This document shows, in pieces, positions 1 to 10,196 of a DNA stretch of 64,000 bases. Numbering within the stretch: the stretch's first letter is position 1; each line of letters begins with the position of its first letter. The position numbers were made by a program, and so were the translations under genes. Below the pieces are notes generated by a model that worked only from the letters and a program-made list of their open reading frames with translations, had not been told where the DNA came from and did no database searches. Origin of the DNA: Sphingomonadales bacterium (lineage in GTDB: Bacteria > Pseudomonadota > Alphaproteobacteria > Sphingomonadales > Sphingomonadaceae); the NCBI GenBank assembly GCA_016707885.1, contig JADJGU010000003.1:62001-126000 (forward strand). Reading direction: 5' to 3'.

Positions 1-673
1 CTTCGACAACGCGTAGTTGATTTGACCGAACTGGGGCCATGCAACAGTTTTGATGACCGTCAGGCTTGGTTAGATAGCAACATTCCGTTGCAAGAAATGG
101 GCTGGGACTGGATCGCTAACGGTGCCAGAGAATTTGAAGCAAAAGTAAGGAGTGACCCCGATCGTTTGATCTGGATCGCGCCGCAGTCTGCAAGCGAGTT
201 GTCTGCGCTTTACTGGTACCTCGATCTCATTGGCGGCGACGGCGCTCGGATGATTGTAGTGGATTATCCTTTGCAGGATGCGTGGTGCGGAATGCCCCGC
301 CGGCCAGCCGGGATCGCTCCGGACTTGCTTATCGAGCGGACGCAAACCCCGGCCCCCCGCCCGCCCCCGAAAAAAGGGGGGCGTTGGAAGAGCGGCTGTG
401 CGGATTGTTAATGGGGATTTGCTCAACAGCGTTCGTGAAGATTACTTTGATGAACATCTTCTCGCCCAGTGCACCCACAAATGGCGGAAGTGTTACCGAA
501 TCATTGGCGACACGATGGGACACTTGTGGGACCAAAATCATGATGCGGATCATCTTTTCTTATGTTGGCGACTTCGCGTGCTCGCTGAACAAAACCAGAT
601 TGAGAGCAACCGTGATATAGTCGGACATTCTTTATCTGGCGCCGATCCTTTGCTGATCCGTTTGGGCGCGTGA
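1..673 (+). pseudogene. DUF1835/DUF3658-type protein, frameshifted and 5' truncated by window edge
   Basis: The reading frame is open from base 1, so the gene starts outside the window. The first part (to about 340) carries the DUF1835-like stretch WIAPQSASELSALYWYLDL followed by VDYPL. The expected C-terminal DUF3658-like part, with KWRKCYRIIGDTMGHLW and a downstream FLCWRLRVLAEQNQIES, lies in another frame that runs to a stop at 671-673. The switch falls in a C/G-rich tract (about 345-385) holding a hairpin, CGCCCCC (362-368) with GGGGGCG (377-383). The function of the family is unknown. I infer a frameshift or small insertion; a sequencing error in the homopolymers is possible. Confidence 0.6.
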
Positions 674-726
674 TTCTAGGCTATTCAAAAGACGGCTCCG
701 CCCAACTAAGCTGCCGATCAAGAATT

Positions 727-2367
727 CTAAATACCCAACTTCCGCGCCCCATGCTTCGCCGTCATCCGGTGCAAGCCGCCCAGCCGTGGCGTGCGTTGCT
801 TCACCGTTTCGACAAAGCGCCATTCGCTGGTGGTGCGCTCGGGGGTGAGTTCGACGAGCATGTAGCCGCGACGGCTGCTGTCCATCCATTTGAGGCCCTT
901 GTTGCTGGCCATCACGCCTTTCGCCACGGTCGCCGGGGACGCGCCGGTGAAATAGGTTTCGAAACCGGGTGAGCTGACACTTTGGCCTGCCAGTTCGACG
1001 CCTGCCGCCTTGCCATCATGCCGAAGGTCAAAGGCCCATGCATTGTGGCTGTCTCCGGTCAGCACGACAAGGTCGGCCTTGGAATTCTGCGCAGCGGAAA
1101 GCGAACGCGCCCGTGCCTCCGGATAACCATCCCACGCATCCAAATTGGCGGGGATTCCGGCTTTGGCCGCCATCGCGCCACGCCGGACGCGCGCCTTGGC
1201 GAAATCGGGCGCATCGGGGGCGAGCCAGTTGACCGTGTCGTCGGGCTGCAGGATCGTTCCCATGATTGTCTGTTGCGCCCAGATGTTCCACTTGGCCTTG
1301 CTGTTCGTGAACCCGTCGGCCAGCCAACCTTCCTGACGGCTGCCCAGCATCGTGCGATCGGCCGCCTGCCAGTCGCCCTTGGCAAAATCCTTGATCGCTG
1401 CCAGCGTTGCCGCCTGATCAGCACCTTTGGGGATTTGCAGCTCGGCGGGCTTGGACCGCGCGCCAATGCGGCTTTCGGTCATGAAGATTTCGGCGAGATC
1501 GCCGACGCGATAGCCGCTCCAGCGTTCGCCTGCATCCAGATCGCGCACCGGCATCCATTCGCGATAGGCCTGTTCGGCGGCGGCTTTGCGCGTCTGCCAG
1601 TCGCCCTCACTCGCCTGATGATTCTGCGCGCCATCGGCATAGGCGTCATTGGCGAACTCATGATCGTCCCACATGCACAGCATCGGCGCGCGGGCGTGGA
1701 TTGCTTGCAGGTCGGGATCGGCGCGATAGCTGGCATAGCGCAGGCGATAGTCGGCGAGGCTGACAATCTCGTTCGCAGGCTCGATCAGGCGACCGGCGAC
1801 GGTGTCCTTCGCGGAAGGGTAATCGCCGCGCTGATATTCATAAATATAATCGCCGAGGTGGAGCGCGATATCAAAGTCACCGACCTGTGCGGCATGGGCA
1901 TAGGCGTTGAACCAGCCAAAGGGCATGTTCGAACAGGAAAAGACCGCCATGCGGTATTTGTCGATCCCGCCTTCGGGAAAAGTCCGCGTCTGGCCTATGG
2001 GGGAGATGCTGCCATCAGGCGCGATGAAGCGGTAATAATAGGAACGGCCGGGTGCGAGCCCACGCACTATCGCCTTGGCCGTATAGTCGCGGCCCGGTGC
2101 CGCAACCGTTTCCGCGCCCGTGGTGATGGAGCGGAAATCGGGGGTTTCGCTGATCTCTGCCCGCAATTTGGTCTCTGTCAGATCGGAGACGAAGCGCGTC
2201 CACAGCAGCACTGAATTTTGCGAAGGCTCCCCGCTCGCCACACCGTGGCTGAAACCTCTGGTGAGCGCTGCCTGCATTGCTGCCAGCGCGCCACCCTGAA
2301 GGCCAAGCGCCCCCAGCCCGAACATCCCGGTTTTGAGCAAGAGGCGGCGGTCGAAATGTGCAGTCAT
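727..2367 (-). CDS. phoD: Tat-exported PhoD-family alkaline phosphatase/phosphodiesterase
   Basis: 546 aa. The N-terminus has a twin-arginine signal (RRLLLK at residues 7-12, then a hydrophobic stretch ending ALAA), so the folded enzyme is exported to the periplasm. PhoD metal-site blocks are visible: SCSNMPFGWFNAY and ALHLGDYIYEY in the first half, WDDHEFANDAY near the middle, and LTGDSHNAWAFDL toward the C-terminus. The family hydrolyses phosphate mono- and diesters with a Ca/Fe centre. It starts 3 bases after the stop of the DUF3667 gene, so the two are probably co-transcribed. No Pho box was identified. Confidence 0.93.
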   Translation of the reverse strand: MTAHFDRRLLLKTGMFGLGALGLQGGALAAMQAALTRGFSHGVASGEPSQNSVLLWTRFVSDLTETKLRAEISETPDFRSITTGAETVAAPGRDYTAKAIVRGLAPGRSYYYRFIAPDGSISPIGQTRTFPEGGIDKYRMAVFSCSNMPFGWFNAYAHAAQVGDFDIALHLGDYIYEYQRGDYPSAKDTVAGRLIEPANEIVSLADYRLRYASYRADPDLQAIHARAPMLCMWDDHEFANDAYADGAQNHQASEGDWQTRKAAAEQAYREWMPVRDLDAGERWSGYRVGDLAEIFMTESRIGARSKPAELQIPKGADQAATLAAIKDFAKGDWQAADRTMLGSRQEGWLADGFTNSKAKWNIWAQQTIMGTILQPDDTVNWLAPDAPDFAKARVRRGAMAAKAGIPANLDAWDGYPEARARSLSAAQNSKADLVVLTGDSHNAWAFDLRHDGKAAGVELAGQSVSSPGFETYFTGASPATVAKGVMASNKGLKWMDSSRRGYMLVELTPERTTSEWRFVETVKQRTPRLGGLHRMTAKHGARKLGI

Positions 2368-2370
2368 CGG

Positions 2371-3471
2371 TTATCCTAACAATCCAAGAAACAGCAATGT
2401 CATCGCAAAAAGAGAAACTACGATGACAATGAACAGCAGCAATAGGATGGCCCGCAGCATCGCGCTTCCACGCGACAGTCCATAGGCATGGCGCAACTGT
2501 TTATAGATGTGGATGGGTGGGATCAGGACAAACGCCAACCCCCAAAAGCTGTCGTCGAGGCCGATGCGCGACATCAGGGTGATCGACAGAAACAGCAGGG
2601 ACATGAAAGCAATCGAATAGGTCGCGAAGACCGCATGGTCGTAAAAACGGTGCCCGCGCACCCCGATCGTCACCAGCCAGACAAAGGGCAGCGACAGCGG
2701 GATCAGCAGCCAGGCGAATTTATAGCCATTGGATTGCAGCTTGTAAAAGGCGAGGCTGGGGTTCGAGACCATCTTTTTGGCGCCCTTGTCGAGCGTTTGG
2801 TCGAGCCAAAGCCAGCCGGTTTCGGCTTTGCTGTTATAGCTCAACCAACGCTTGCCACCGTCGCTCGATCTGACGCCAGCTTCGTCATAAATCGGCGCGC
2901 CGGTTGTCGCGAAGGCAATGCCGTTGCGTTCCATTTTAAGTTCGTTCAGCTTTGCCGTCAGTTCCTTGTCTTCCCCCGGTTTCAGCTCGGCGGGTTTTGA
3001 GAGGCGGGTTTCGGTGGCGGCGATTTCCTTGTCCAGCTTGGCCGCTTCTTCTTGCGCGCCGCGTTGCCAATTATTCTGCACGGCGGATCCGCCCGAGAAA
3101 CTGAACACGGCAAACATCAGGAAGATCGAAAACAGGAACAGCGCCATCGGCGAGACGAATTTCGCGCGCTCGCCAAGCACATAGCGGCGGGTCAATTCCC
3201 CAGGCTTGAACAACAGCATCGGCAGCGTGCGCCACATCTTGCCATCGAAATGCAGCGCCGAGTGCAATATGTCATGCCAGATCGCCGACAAGGTGCGGTG
3301 GACATGCGCCTTTTGCCCGCAGACTGCACAATAGGGCCCGCTGAGGGTTGCGCCGCAGTTCAGGCAGGCGCCTGTCCCCTCGGCAACCGTTCCGCCCTGC
3401 GAAGGTTCTACAGCGGCACCCAGCAAGGCACCCTCGATAGCCGTTCCGGCTGCGTCCAATTCCCCCGACAT
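2371..3471 (-). CDS. DUF3667 membrane protein with N-terminal zinc ribbon
   Basis: 366 aa. A short CLNCGATLSGPYCAVCGQKA motif near residues 37-56 forms a CxxC...CxxC zinc ribbon. It is followed by the DUF3667 signature (HDILHSALHFDGKMWRTL, then FKPGELTRRYVLGERAKFVS) and a transmembrane helix (MALFLFSIFLMFAVFSF). A soluble loop with a coiled-coil-like Glu/Lys-rich stretch separates it from about three more helices in the C-terminal third. The family is uncharacterised. The gene lies directly upstream of phoD with a 3-base gap. The role is unknown. Confidence 0.85.
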   Translation of the reverse strand: MSGELDAAGTAIEGALLGAAVEPSQGGTVAEGTGACLNCGATLSGPYCAVCGQKAHVHRTLSAIWHDILHSALHFDGKMWRTLPMLLFKPGELTRRYVLGERAKFVSPMALFLFSIFLMFAVFSFSGGSAVQNNWQRGAQEEAAKLDKEIAATETRLSKPAELKPGEDKELTAKLNELKMERNGIAFATTGAPIYDEAGVRSSDGGKRWLSYNSKAETGWLWLDQTLDKGAKKMVSNPSLAFYKLQSNGYKFAWLLIPLSLPFVWLVTIGVRGHRFYDHAVFATYSIAFMSLLFLSITLMSRIGLDDSFWGLAFVLIPPIHIYKQLRHAYGLSRGSAMLRAILLLLFIVIVVSLFAMTLLFLGLLG

Positions 3472-3551
3472 GGGTGCGATGTATCACCTGTATTCGAAGC
3501 TGCAAAGCCGCTGTGCGGCGGAATCAATTTGCGTGACACTACTTCTAGAAT

Positions 3552-3559
3552 GTTATAAC
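3552..3559. promoter_or_regulatory. Perfect palindrome GTTATAAC upstream of exbD
   Basis: GTTATAAC is its own reverse complement and resembles the core half of proteobacterial Zur boxes (TGTTATA...TAACA). It also contains a possible -10 element (TATAAC). It lies 33 bases before the exbD start, in the intergenic gap shared with the divergent DUF3667 gene. The assignment to Zur is a guess from motif similarity only. Confidence 0.25.
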
Positions 3560-3592
3560 GTCTCTTTATCGTCAAATGAGAGGAGAGACGAT

Positions 3593-4045
3593 ATGGGAGA
3601 AGTCATCTACTTCCGCCACCGCGCGCGATACAAGCCAAGCGACACGCCATTTTCGCAAATGAACATCACCCCGTTGATCGATGTGATGCTCGTGCTTCTG
3701 GTAATGCTGATATTGGCGGTTCCGGCGGCCATGCACCAGACCAGCGTCAACCTGCCGCAGCCTGGACCGATTACGACCAATAAGCCGCCAATCATCCAGA
3801 ATCTGGTAGTGACTTCCGACGGGGTTGCCCATTGGAATGGCGCCATCGTCGATGACACGGCGCTGCAGGCAAAGCTGCGCACATTGGCCGCGGCCGGAGA
3901 CGCACTGCGTATCGAAACCGATGGCTATGCGCGCTATGAACGCTTCAACCAGCTGATCTCGATGGTGAACGAAGCGGGAGTCGAAAATCTCGGTTTTGTC
4001 GGCAACAGCCGCTACAAACAGTGGAGCAAGCCCTCCGTCAGTTAA
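3593..4045 (+). CDS. ExbD/TolR-family energy-transduction protein, orphan
   Basis: 150 aa from the ATG at 3593, chosen because AGGAGAG at 3581-3587 is well spaced; the frame is open further upstream but without a comparable site. The protein has a short cytoplasmic N-terminus, then the single ExbD/TolR membrane helix with the conserved Asp (NITPLIDVMLVLLVMLIL), then a periplasmic domain with the typical LPQP turn. Family members form proton-driven complexes with ExbB/TolQ and TonB/TolA. No exbB, tolQ or tonB is adjacent, so its partner must be encoded elsewhere. Whether it serves TonB or Tol cannot be told. Confidence 0.88.
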   Translation: MGEVIYFRHRARYKPSDTPFSQMNITPLIDVMLVLLVMLILAVPAAMHQTSVNLPQPGPITTNKPPIIQNLVVTSDGVAHWNGAIVDDTALQAKLRTLAAAGDALRIETDGYARYERFNQLISMVNEAGVENLGFVGNSRYKQWSKPSVS

Positions 4046-4054
4046 ACAGCAAGA

Positions 4055-4093
4055 GCAAGCCGTAGCGGCATGGCGTTGCGGCTTGCCTTTTTG
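4055..4093 (+). terminator. Rho-independent terminator after exbD
   Basis: GCAAGCCG (4055-4062) pairs with CGGCTTGC (4079-4086) around a 16-base loop and is followed by CTTTTTG. It sits 10 bases past the exbD stop. Confidence 0.8.
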
Positions 4094-4136
4094 ATTTTCT
4101 TCGGCACTTTGTCCCTTGGATAAGAGGGGAAATGCT

Positions 4137-5024
4137 ATGCCTAGCCTGACCGCGCGCCTGATCGCTTCGCTGTTCCGGATGACCGGATCATTGCGCAAAC
4201 GCTATTCGGATGGTCCTGATTTCCTCAAAAATATCGAACAGAGCCGGGTCGAGCAGCAATATCCCGATGCCAAGATGCGCAAGCGGCTCGATGTGCGCGA
4301 AAGCAGCTATGAAGGGCGCAAGATCTTCCGCATCGCGCCGCGTGACCGGCCGGTGGCGGGGCATATGCTCTATTGGCATGGCGGCGGCTATGTCTATCCG
4401 GCCGTCGATATACACTGGAAGTTCCTTGCCCATATGGCGGAGACGCACGGCATCGTCACCACAGCGCCGCTCTATCCACTAGCGCCCGAGGCATCGGCGA
4501 AAGAAACGGTCGACTGGGCGATGAAATTCTACCGCGAATTCACGCCGGACCGGGCAGGGCCCTTTGTGATGGGCGGGGATTCGGCAGGCGGCGGGCTGTG
4601 TGCGGCGGTTGTGCAGGCGGCGCGAACCGAGGGGCGGTTGCTGCCCAAGGGCCTGGTCCTGATCTGCCCCTGGCTCGATGTGGCGGTGTCGCATCCTGAC
4701 CAGCCCGCGATCGAACCGCGCGATTGCGTGCTGACCATCGGCGGCACCCATGCGGCGGCCAAACTCTATGCCCGCGACCTGCCACTCAGCGACCCGAAGG
4801 TCAGCCCGCTGTTCGGCAATTGGGAAGGCCTGCCGCCGATGCTGATGTTCGGGGGAGGCGACGACATACTGGTGCCCGACGCCCGCGCGTTGAAGGCCAA
4901 GCTGCCATCGATAGACTATCACGAGGAAGCCGGGATGATGCACGATTGGCCAATCTTCTTCCTGCGCGAAAGCCGGGTCGCACAGGCGCGGATGGCGGAA
5001 TTTATTGGCGCGAAAATCGGGTAG
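4137..5024 (+). CDS. Alpha/beta hydrolase, hormone-sensitive-lipase (HSL) type
   Basis: 295 aa from ATG 4137, preferred over 4116 because GAGGGGA (4124-4130) is correctly spaced. The oxyanion-hole motif HGGGYVYP (about residue 80) and the nucleophile elbow GGDSAGGGLC (about residue 147) are those of family IV esterases. The C-terminus offers the catalytic Asp (GGGDDILVPD) and His (HDWPIF). Expected activity is hydrolysis of small acyl or aryl esters. No signal peptide is seen. Substrate is not predictable. It is a single gene between the exbD terminator and rpsL. Confidence 0.87.
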   Translation: MPSLTARLIASLFRMTGSLRKRYSDGPDFLKNIEQSRVEQQYPDAKMRKRLDVRESSYEGRKIFRIAPRDRPVAGHMLYWHGGGYVYPAVDIHWKFLAHMAETHGIVTTAPLYPLAPEASAKETVDWAMKFYREFTPDRAGPFVMGGDSAGGGLCAAVVQAARTEGRLLPKGLVLICPWLDVAVSHPDQPAIEPRDCVLTIGGTHAAAKLYARDLPLSDPKVSPLFGNWEGLPPMLMFGGGDDILVPDARALKAKLPSIDYHEEAGMMHDWPIFFLRESRVAQARMAEFIGAKIG

Positions 5025-5261
5025 AGGAGGTCAGGGGCTGATGCACTCGCTTCAGCGCTGGTGACCACCCAGTCCCCTTCCGCCGCTAATGGCCCGCCTT
5101 CCCGAAAGCGCGAGGAGTGATTCTCCGCGCCCACAGGAAAACCCACATAGGCTGAACATTGTTCGACAGGCCGGGCGGATCAAAGGCTGAGCCTCCGCCG
5201 CGCCCCTTAAAGGGCATCGTCTTGTCGCGCAAAGTAACCAACTTATTTTCAAGGTGAAGAT
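5025..5261 (+). other. Leader region upstream of rpsL
   Basis: A 237-base gap without a supported gene. It must hold the promoter of the str operon, but no convincing -35/-10 pair was found. A small hairpin (GCCC around CTTAAA with GGGC, near 5201-5216) lies about 45 bases before the rpsL start. Confidence 0.4.
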
Positions 5262-5633
5262 ATGCCAACGATTAACCAGCTGGTCCGCAAGGGCCGGGTC
5301 CCGCAGAAGGCCAAGTCAAAGGTCCCTGCAATGGAGCAGAACCCGCAGAAGCGCGGCGTTTGCACCCGTGTTTACACAACGACTCCGAAAAAGCCGAACT
5401 CGGCTCTGCGTAAGGTGGCCAAGATCCGTCTGACCAACCAGCGCGAAGTCATTTCCTATATCCCGGGCGAAGGCCACAACCTGCAGGAGCACAGCGTTGT
5501 GCTTATCCGCGGTGGCCGTGTTCGCGACCTTCCCGGTGTTCGTTATCACGTCCTGCGCGGCGTGCTCGACACACAGGGCGTCAAGGACCGCAAGCAGTCG
5601 CGTTCGAAATATGGCGCGAAGCGTCCTAAGTAA
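5262..5633 (+). CDS. rpsL: 30S ribosomal protein S12
   Basis: 123 aa, full length. S12 is part of the decoding centre; PTINQLVRKGR at the N-terminus, TTPKKPNSALRKVAKIRLT and the VRDLPGVRYHVLRG loop are all present. The streptomycin position reads Lys (PKKPNSA), the usual sensitive-type residue. It starts the str operon and is followed after 17 bases by rpsG. Confidence 0.98.
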   Translation: MPTINQLVRKGRVPQKAKSKVPAMEQNPQKRGVCTRVYTTTPKKPNSALRKVAKIRLTNQREVISYIPGEGHNLQEHSVVLIRGGRVRDLPGVRYHVLRGVLDTQGVKDRKQSRSKYGAKRPK

Positions 5634-5650
5634 GATCGGGAGAATAGAAA

Positions 5651-6121
5651 ATGTCACGTCGTCGTCGTCCCGAAAAGCGCATCATCCTTCCCGATCCAAA
5701 ATTCGGTGATCTGGTGCTTTCGAAATTCATGAACAACCTGATGCTCGATGGTAAGAAATCCGTCGCCGAACGCATTGTCTATGGCGCACTCGAAACTGTC
5801 GAAGCCAAGGCCAAGAAAGATCCGGTGCAGACCTTCCACGATGCGCTGAACAATGTGAAGCCGGGCATCGAAGTCCGTTCGCGTCGCGTTGGTGGTGCAA
5901 CCTATCAGGTTCCCTGCGAAGTCCGCCCCGAGCGTGCGCAGGCCCTCGCCATTCGCTGGCTGATCGGTGCCGCGCGCAACCGCAGCGAAACCACGATGGC
6001 AGCCCGTCTTTCGGGTGAGCTTCTCGATGCTGCCAACAACCGTGGCAACGCTGTCAAGAAGCGCGAAGACACGCACCGTATGGCTGAAGCCAACCGTGCC
6101 TTCGCACACTATCGCTGGTAA
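5651..6121 (+). CDS. rpsG: 30S ribosomal protein S7
   Basis: 156 aa, the usual length. S7 nucleates assembly of the 30S head by binding the 3' domain of 16S rRNA. Typical blocks are MSRRRRPEKR, FMNNLMLDGKKSVAERIVYG and the C-terminal HRMAEANRAFAHYRW. It is the second gene of the str operon; a strong hairpin follows before fusA. Confidence 0.98.
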   Translation: MSRRRRPEKRIILPDPKFGDLVLSKFMNNLMLDGKKSVAERIVYGALETVEAKAKKDPVQTFHDALNNVKPGIEVRSRRVGGATYQVPCEVRPERAQALAIRWLIGAARNRSETTMAARLSGELLDAANNRGNAVKKREDTHRMAEANRAFAHYRW

Positions 6122-6162
6122 TTGGCCTAGCCAGTCCACGATAGCGTCACAAACGCACATTA

Positions 6163-6187
6163 GGGGGCCGGTTTCTGACCGGCCCCC
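6163..6187 (+). promoter_or_regulatory. Strong hairpin between rpsG and fusA
   Basis: A perfect 10-bp stem, GGGGGCCGGT (6163-6172) with ACCGGCCCCC (6178-6187), closes a five-base loop. No T-run follows, so it is not a standard terminator. It may be an RNA processing or stabilising element or a site for translational control of fusA. Confidence 0.6.
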
Positions 6188-6230
6188 GCAACTATAGGGC
6201 TATAAGGGCCCTCTCACTGGAGTGAAGATC

Positions 6231-8303
<2,073 letters not shown>

Positions 8304-8393
8304 TAGGCAATTACGGACTAAGGGCGGCGCCTGATTCAGCAGGCGGCGTCCCAACTGATCAAAAGACACCTAATCCAAAAGAAGGTTTGAACA

Positions 8394-9584
8394 ATGGCAA
8401 AGGCTAAATTTGAGCGGACGAAACCGCACTGCAACATCGGCACCATCGGTCACGTTGACCATGGCAAGACCACGCTGACCGCAGCGATCACCAAGATCAT
8501 GGCAGAAGCCCATGGTGGTGAAGCTGTTGATTTTGCGAACATCGACAAGGCTCCCGAAGAGCGCGAGCGCGGCATCACCATTTCGACCGCACACGTCGAA
8601 TATGAAACCGCTGCACGTCACTATGCGCACGTCGACTGCCCGGGCCACGCTGACTATGTGAAGAACATGATCACCGGTGCTGCGCAGATGGACGGCGCGA
8701 TCCTGGTTGTGAACTCGGCTGACGGCCCGATGCCGCAGACCCGCGAGCACATCCTGCTTGCACGTCAGGTTGGCGTTCCCGCGCTCGTCGTTTACATGAA
8801 CAAGGTTGACCAGGTTGACGACGAGGAAATTCTCGAACTCGTTGAAATGGAAATCCGCGAACTGCTGAGCAGCTATGGCTTCGACGGCGACGCGATCCCT
8901 GTTGTTAAGGGTTCGGCACTTGCTGCACTCGAAGGCCGCGACGACGAAATCGGCAAGAACTCGATCCTTGCTCTTATGGACGCTGTTGATAGCGCCATTC
9001 CGCAGCCCGAGCGTCCGGTTGACAAGCCGTTCCTGATGCCCGTCGAAGACGTGTTCTCGATCTCCGGTCGTGGTACCGTTGTGACCGGTCGCGTCGAAAC
9101 CGGCATCGTCAAGGTTGGTGAAGAAGTCGAAATCGTCGGCATCAAGGACACCAAGAAGACGACCGTTACCGGCGTTGAAATGTTCCGCAAGCTGCTCGAC
9201 GAAGGTCGTGCAGGCGACAACATCGGCGCGCTGATCCGCGGCGTTGGTCGTGAAGAAGTTGAGCGTGGTCAGGTTCTGGCGAAGCCCGGTTCGGTTACGC
9301 CGCACACCGAGTTCTCGGCAGAAATCTACGTCCTTTCGAAGGACGAAGGCGGCCGTCACACGCCGTTCTTTGCGAACTATCGTCCGCAGTTCTACTTCCG
9401 CACCACCGACGTCACCGGCGAAGTGATCCTTCCCGAAGGCACCGAAATGGTGATGCCTGGCGACAACGTCACGATCGCTGTCAAGCTGATCGCGCCGATC
9501 GCTATGGAGCAGGGCCTGCGCTTTGCTATCCGCGAAGGTGGTCGCACCGTCGGTTCTGGGGTTGTCAGCACCATCACGAAGTAA
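8394..9584 (+). CDS. tuf: Translation elongation factor Tu
   Basis: 396 aa, full length. EF-Tu delivers aminoacyl-tRNA to the ribosome. GHVDHGKTTLTAAIT (P-loop), DCPGHADYVKNMITGAAQ and NKVD are seen, with beta-barrel domains II and III intact to the final STITK. It lies 90 bases after fusA. A CGCCTG/CAGGCG hairpin (8329-8346) sits in the gap. A terminator-like hairpin follows. Confidence 0.98.
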   Translation: MAKAKFERTKPHCNIGTIGHVDHGKTTLTAAITKIMAEAHGGEAVDFANIDKAPEERERGITISTAHVEYETAARHYAHVDCPGHADYVKNMITGAAQMDGAILVVNSADGPMPQTREHILLARQVGVPALVVYMNKVDQVDDEEILELVEMEIRELLSSYGFDGDAIPVVKGSALAALEGRDDEIGKNSILALMDAVDSAIPQPERPVDKPFLMPVEDVFSISGRGTVVTGRVETGIVKVGEEVEIVGIKDTKKTTVTGVEMFRKLLDEGRAGDNIGALIRGVGREEVERGQVLAKPGSVTPHTEFSAEIYVLSKDEGGRHTPFFANYRPQFYFRTTDVTGEVILPEGTEMVMPGDNVTIAVKLIAPIAMEQGLRFAIREGGRTVGSGVVSTITK

Positions 9585-9598
9585 TATAGGCCGCGCAT

Positions 9599-9632
9599 CC
9601 CGCCCGATTCTCTGATTCGGGCGGGGCGGTTT
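9599..9632 (+). terminator. Terminator-like hairpin after tuf
   Basis: CCCGCCCGA (9599-9607) pairs with TCGGGCGGG (9617-9625), followed by GCGGTTTATT. The T-run is short, so termination may be partial; it separates the str operon from rpsJ. Confidence 0.65.
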
Positions 9633-9728
9633 ATTGAATTTCATAAACAGCTGTCCCGGCATCCTATTGGGGTTGGGTTGGCTGTTTTTCGCTCTTTGAT
9701 ACTGGTAGAATTTGGAATTGGTTTGACC

Positions 9729-10040
9729 ATGGAAACGCAGAATATCCGCATCCGTCTGAAAGCATTTGACCATCGCGTCCTCGATCAGGCGACTGGTGAT
9801 ATCGCTGACACTGCCCGTCGTACCGGCGCGCTGATCCGCGGTCCTATCCCCCTTCCTACCCGTATCGAAAAGTTCACCGTCAACCGCGGCCCGCACGTCG
9901 ACAAAAAGTCGCGCGAGCAGTTTGAGGTGCGCACTTACAAGCGGCTGCTGGATATCGTGCAGCCCACCCCGCAGACGGTCGATGCTTTGATGAAGCTCGA
10001 GCTCGCTGCAGGCGTCAACGTAGAAATCAAGCTGGCCTAG
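9729..10040 (+). CDS. rpsJ: 30S ribosomal protein S10
   Basis: 103 aa from ATG 9729, where the conserved S10 N-terminus (METQNIRIRLKAFDHR) begins; the open frame upstream to 9678 has no S10 similarity. S10 also serves as NusE in antitermination. First gene of the S10 operon. No strong ribosome-binding site is visible. The 156-base gap to rplC is unusually long for this operon and is structured. Confidence 0.97.
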   Translation: METQNIRIRLKAFDHRVLDQATGDIADTARRTGALIRGPIPLPTRIEKFTVNRGPHVDKKSREQFEVRTYKRLLDIVQPTPQTVDALMKLELAAGVNVEIKLA

Positions 10041-10073
10041 GGCTGGCGAGGTAGGGATACCGCCGGATTCGTT

Positions 10074-10150
10074 CCGGGCTGCGTCCCCCGTCTTCCCTCT
10101 TGTTTGAGGGGTTCAGCCCGGACGGGGCGATGCATGACAATCAGGGCTGA
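10074..10150 (+). promoter_or_regulatory. Structured leader between rpsJ and rplC with alternative pairings
   Basis: Segment 1, CCGGGCTG (10074-10081), pairs with segment 2, CAGCCCGG (10114-10121), enclosing an inner CCCTC/GAGGG stem (10095-10099 with 10106-10110). Segment 3, GGGCTGA (10144-10150), can pair with TCAGCCC (10113-10119) instead, so 1:2 and 2:3 exclude each other. CCCCGTC (10086-10092) can also pair with GACGGGG (10121-10127). The rplC start follows 46 bases later. An autogenous r-protein switch is inferred. Confidence 0.45.
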
Positions 10151-10196
10151 CAAGCCGGGTGGATGGTCCATTCGGCCTCTGTAGGAGAAACTGGTC

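Noticed and set aside
982..2214. 410-codon plus-strand open frame opposite phoD
   Set aside because: Antisense shadow; PhoD motifs on the other strand are unambiguous.
8370..9896. 508-codon minus-strand open frame opposite tuf
   Set aside because: Same reason; shadow of EF-Tu codon use with no protein similarity.
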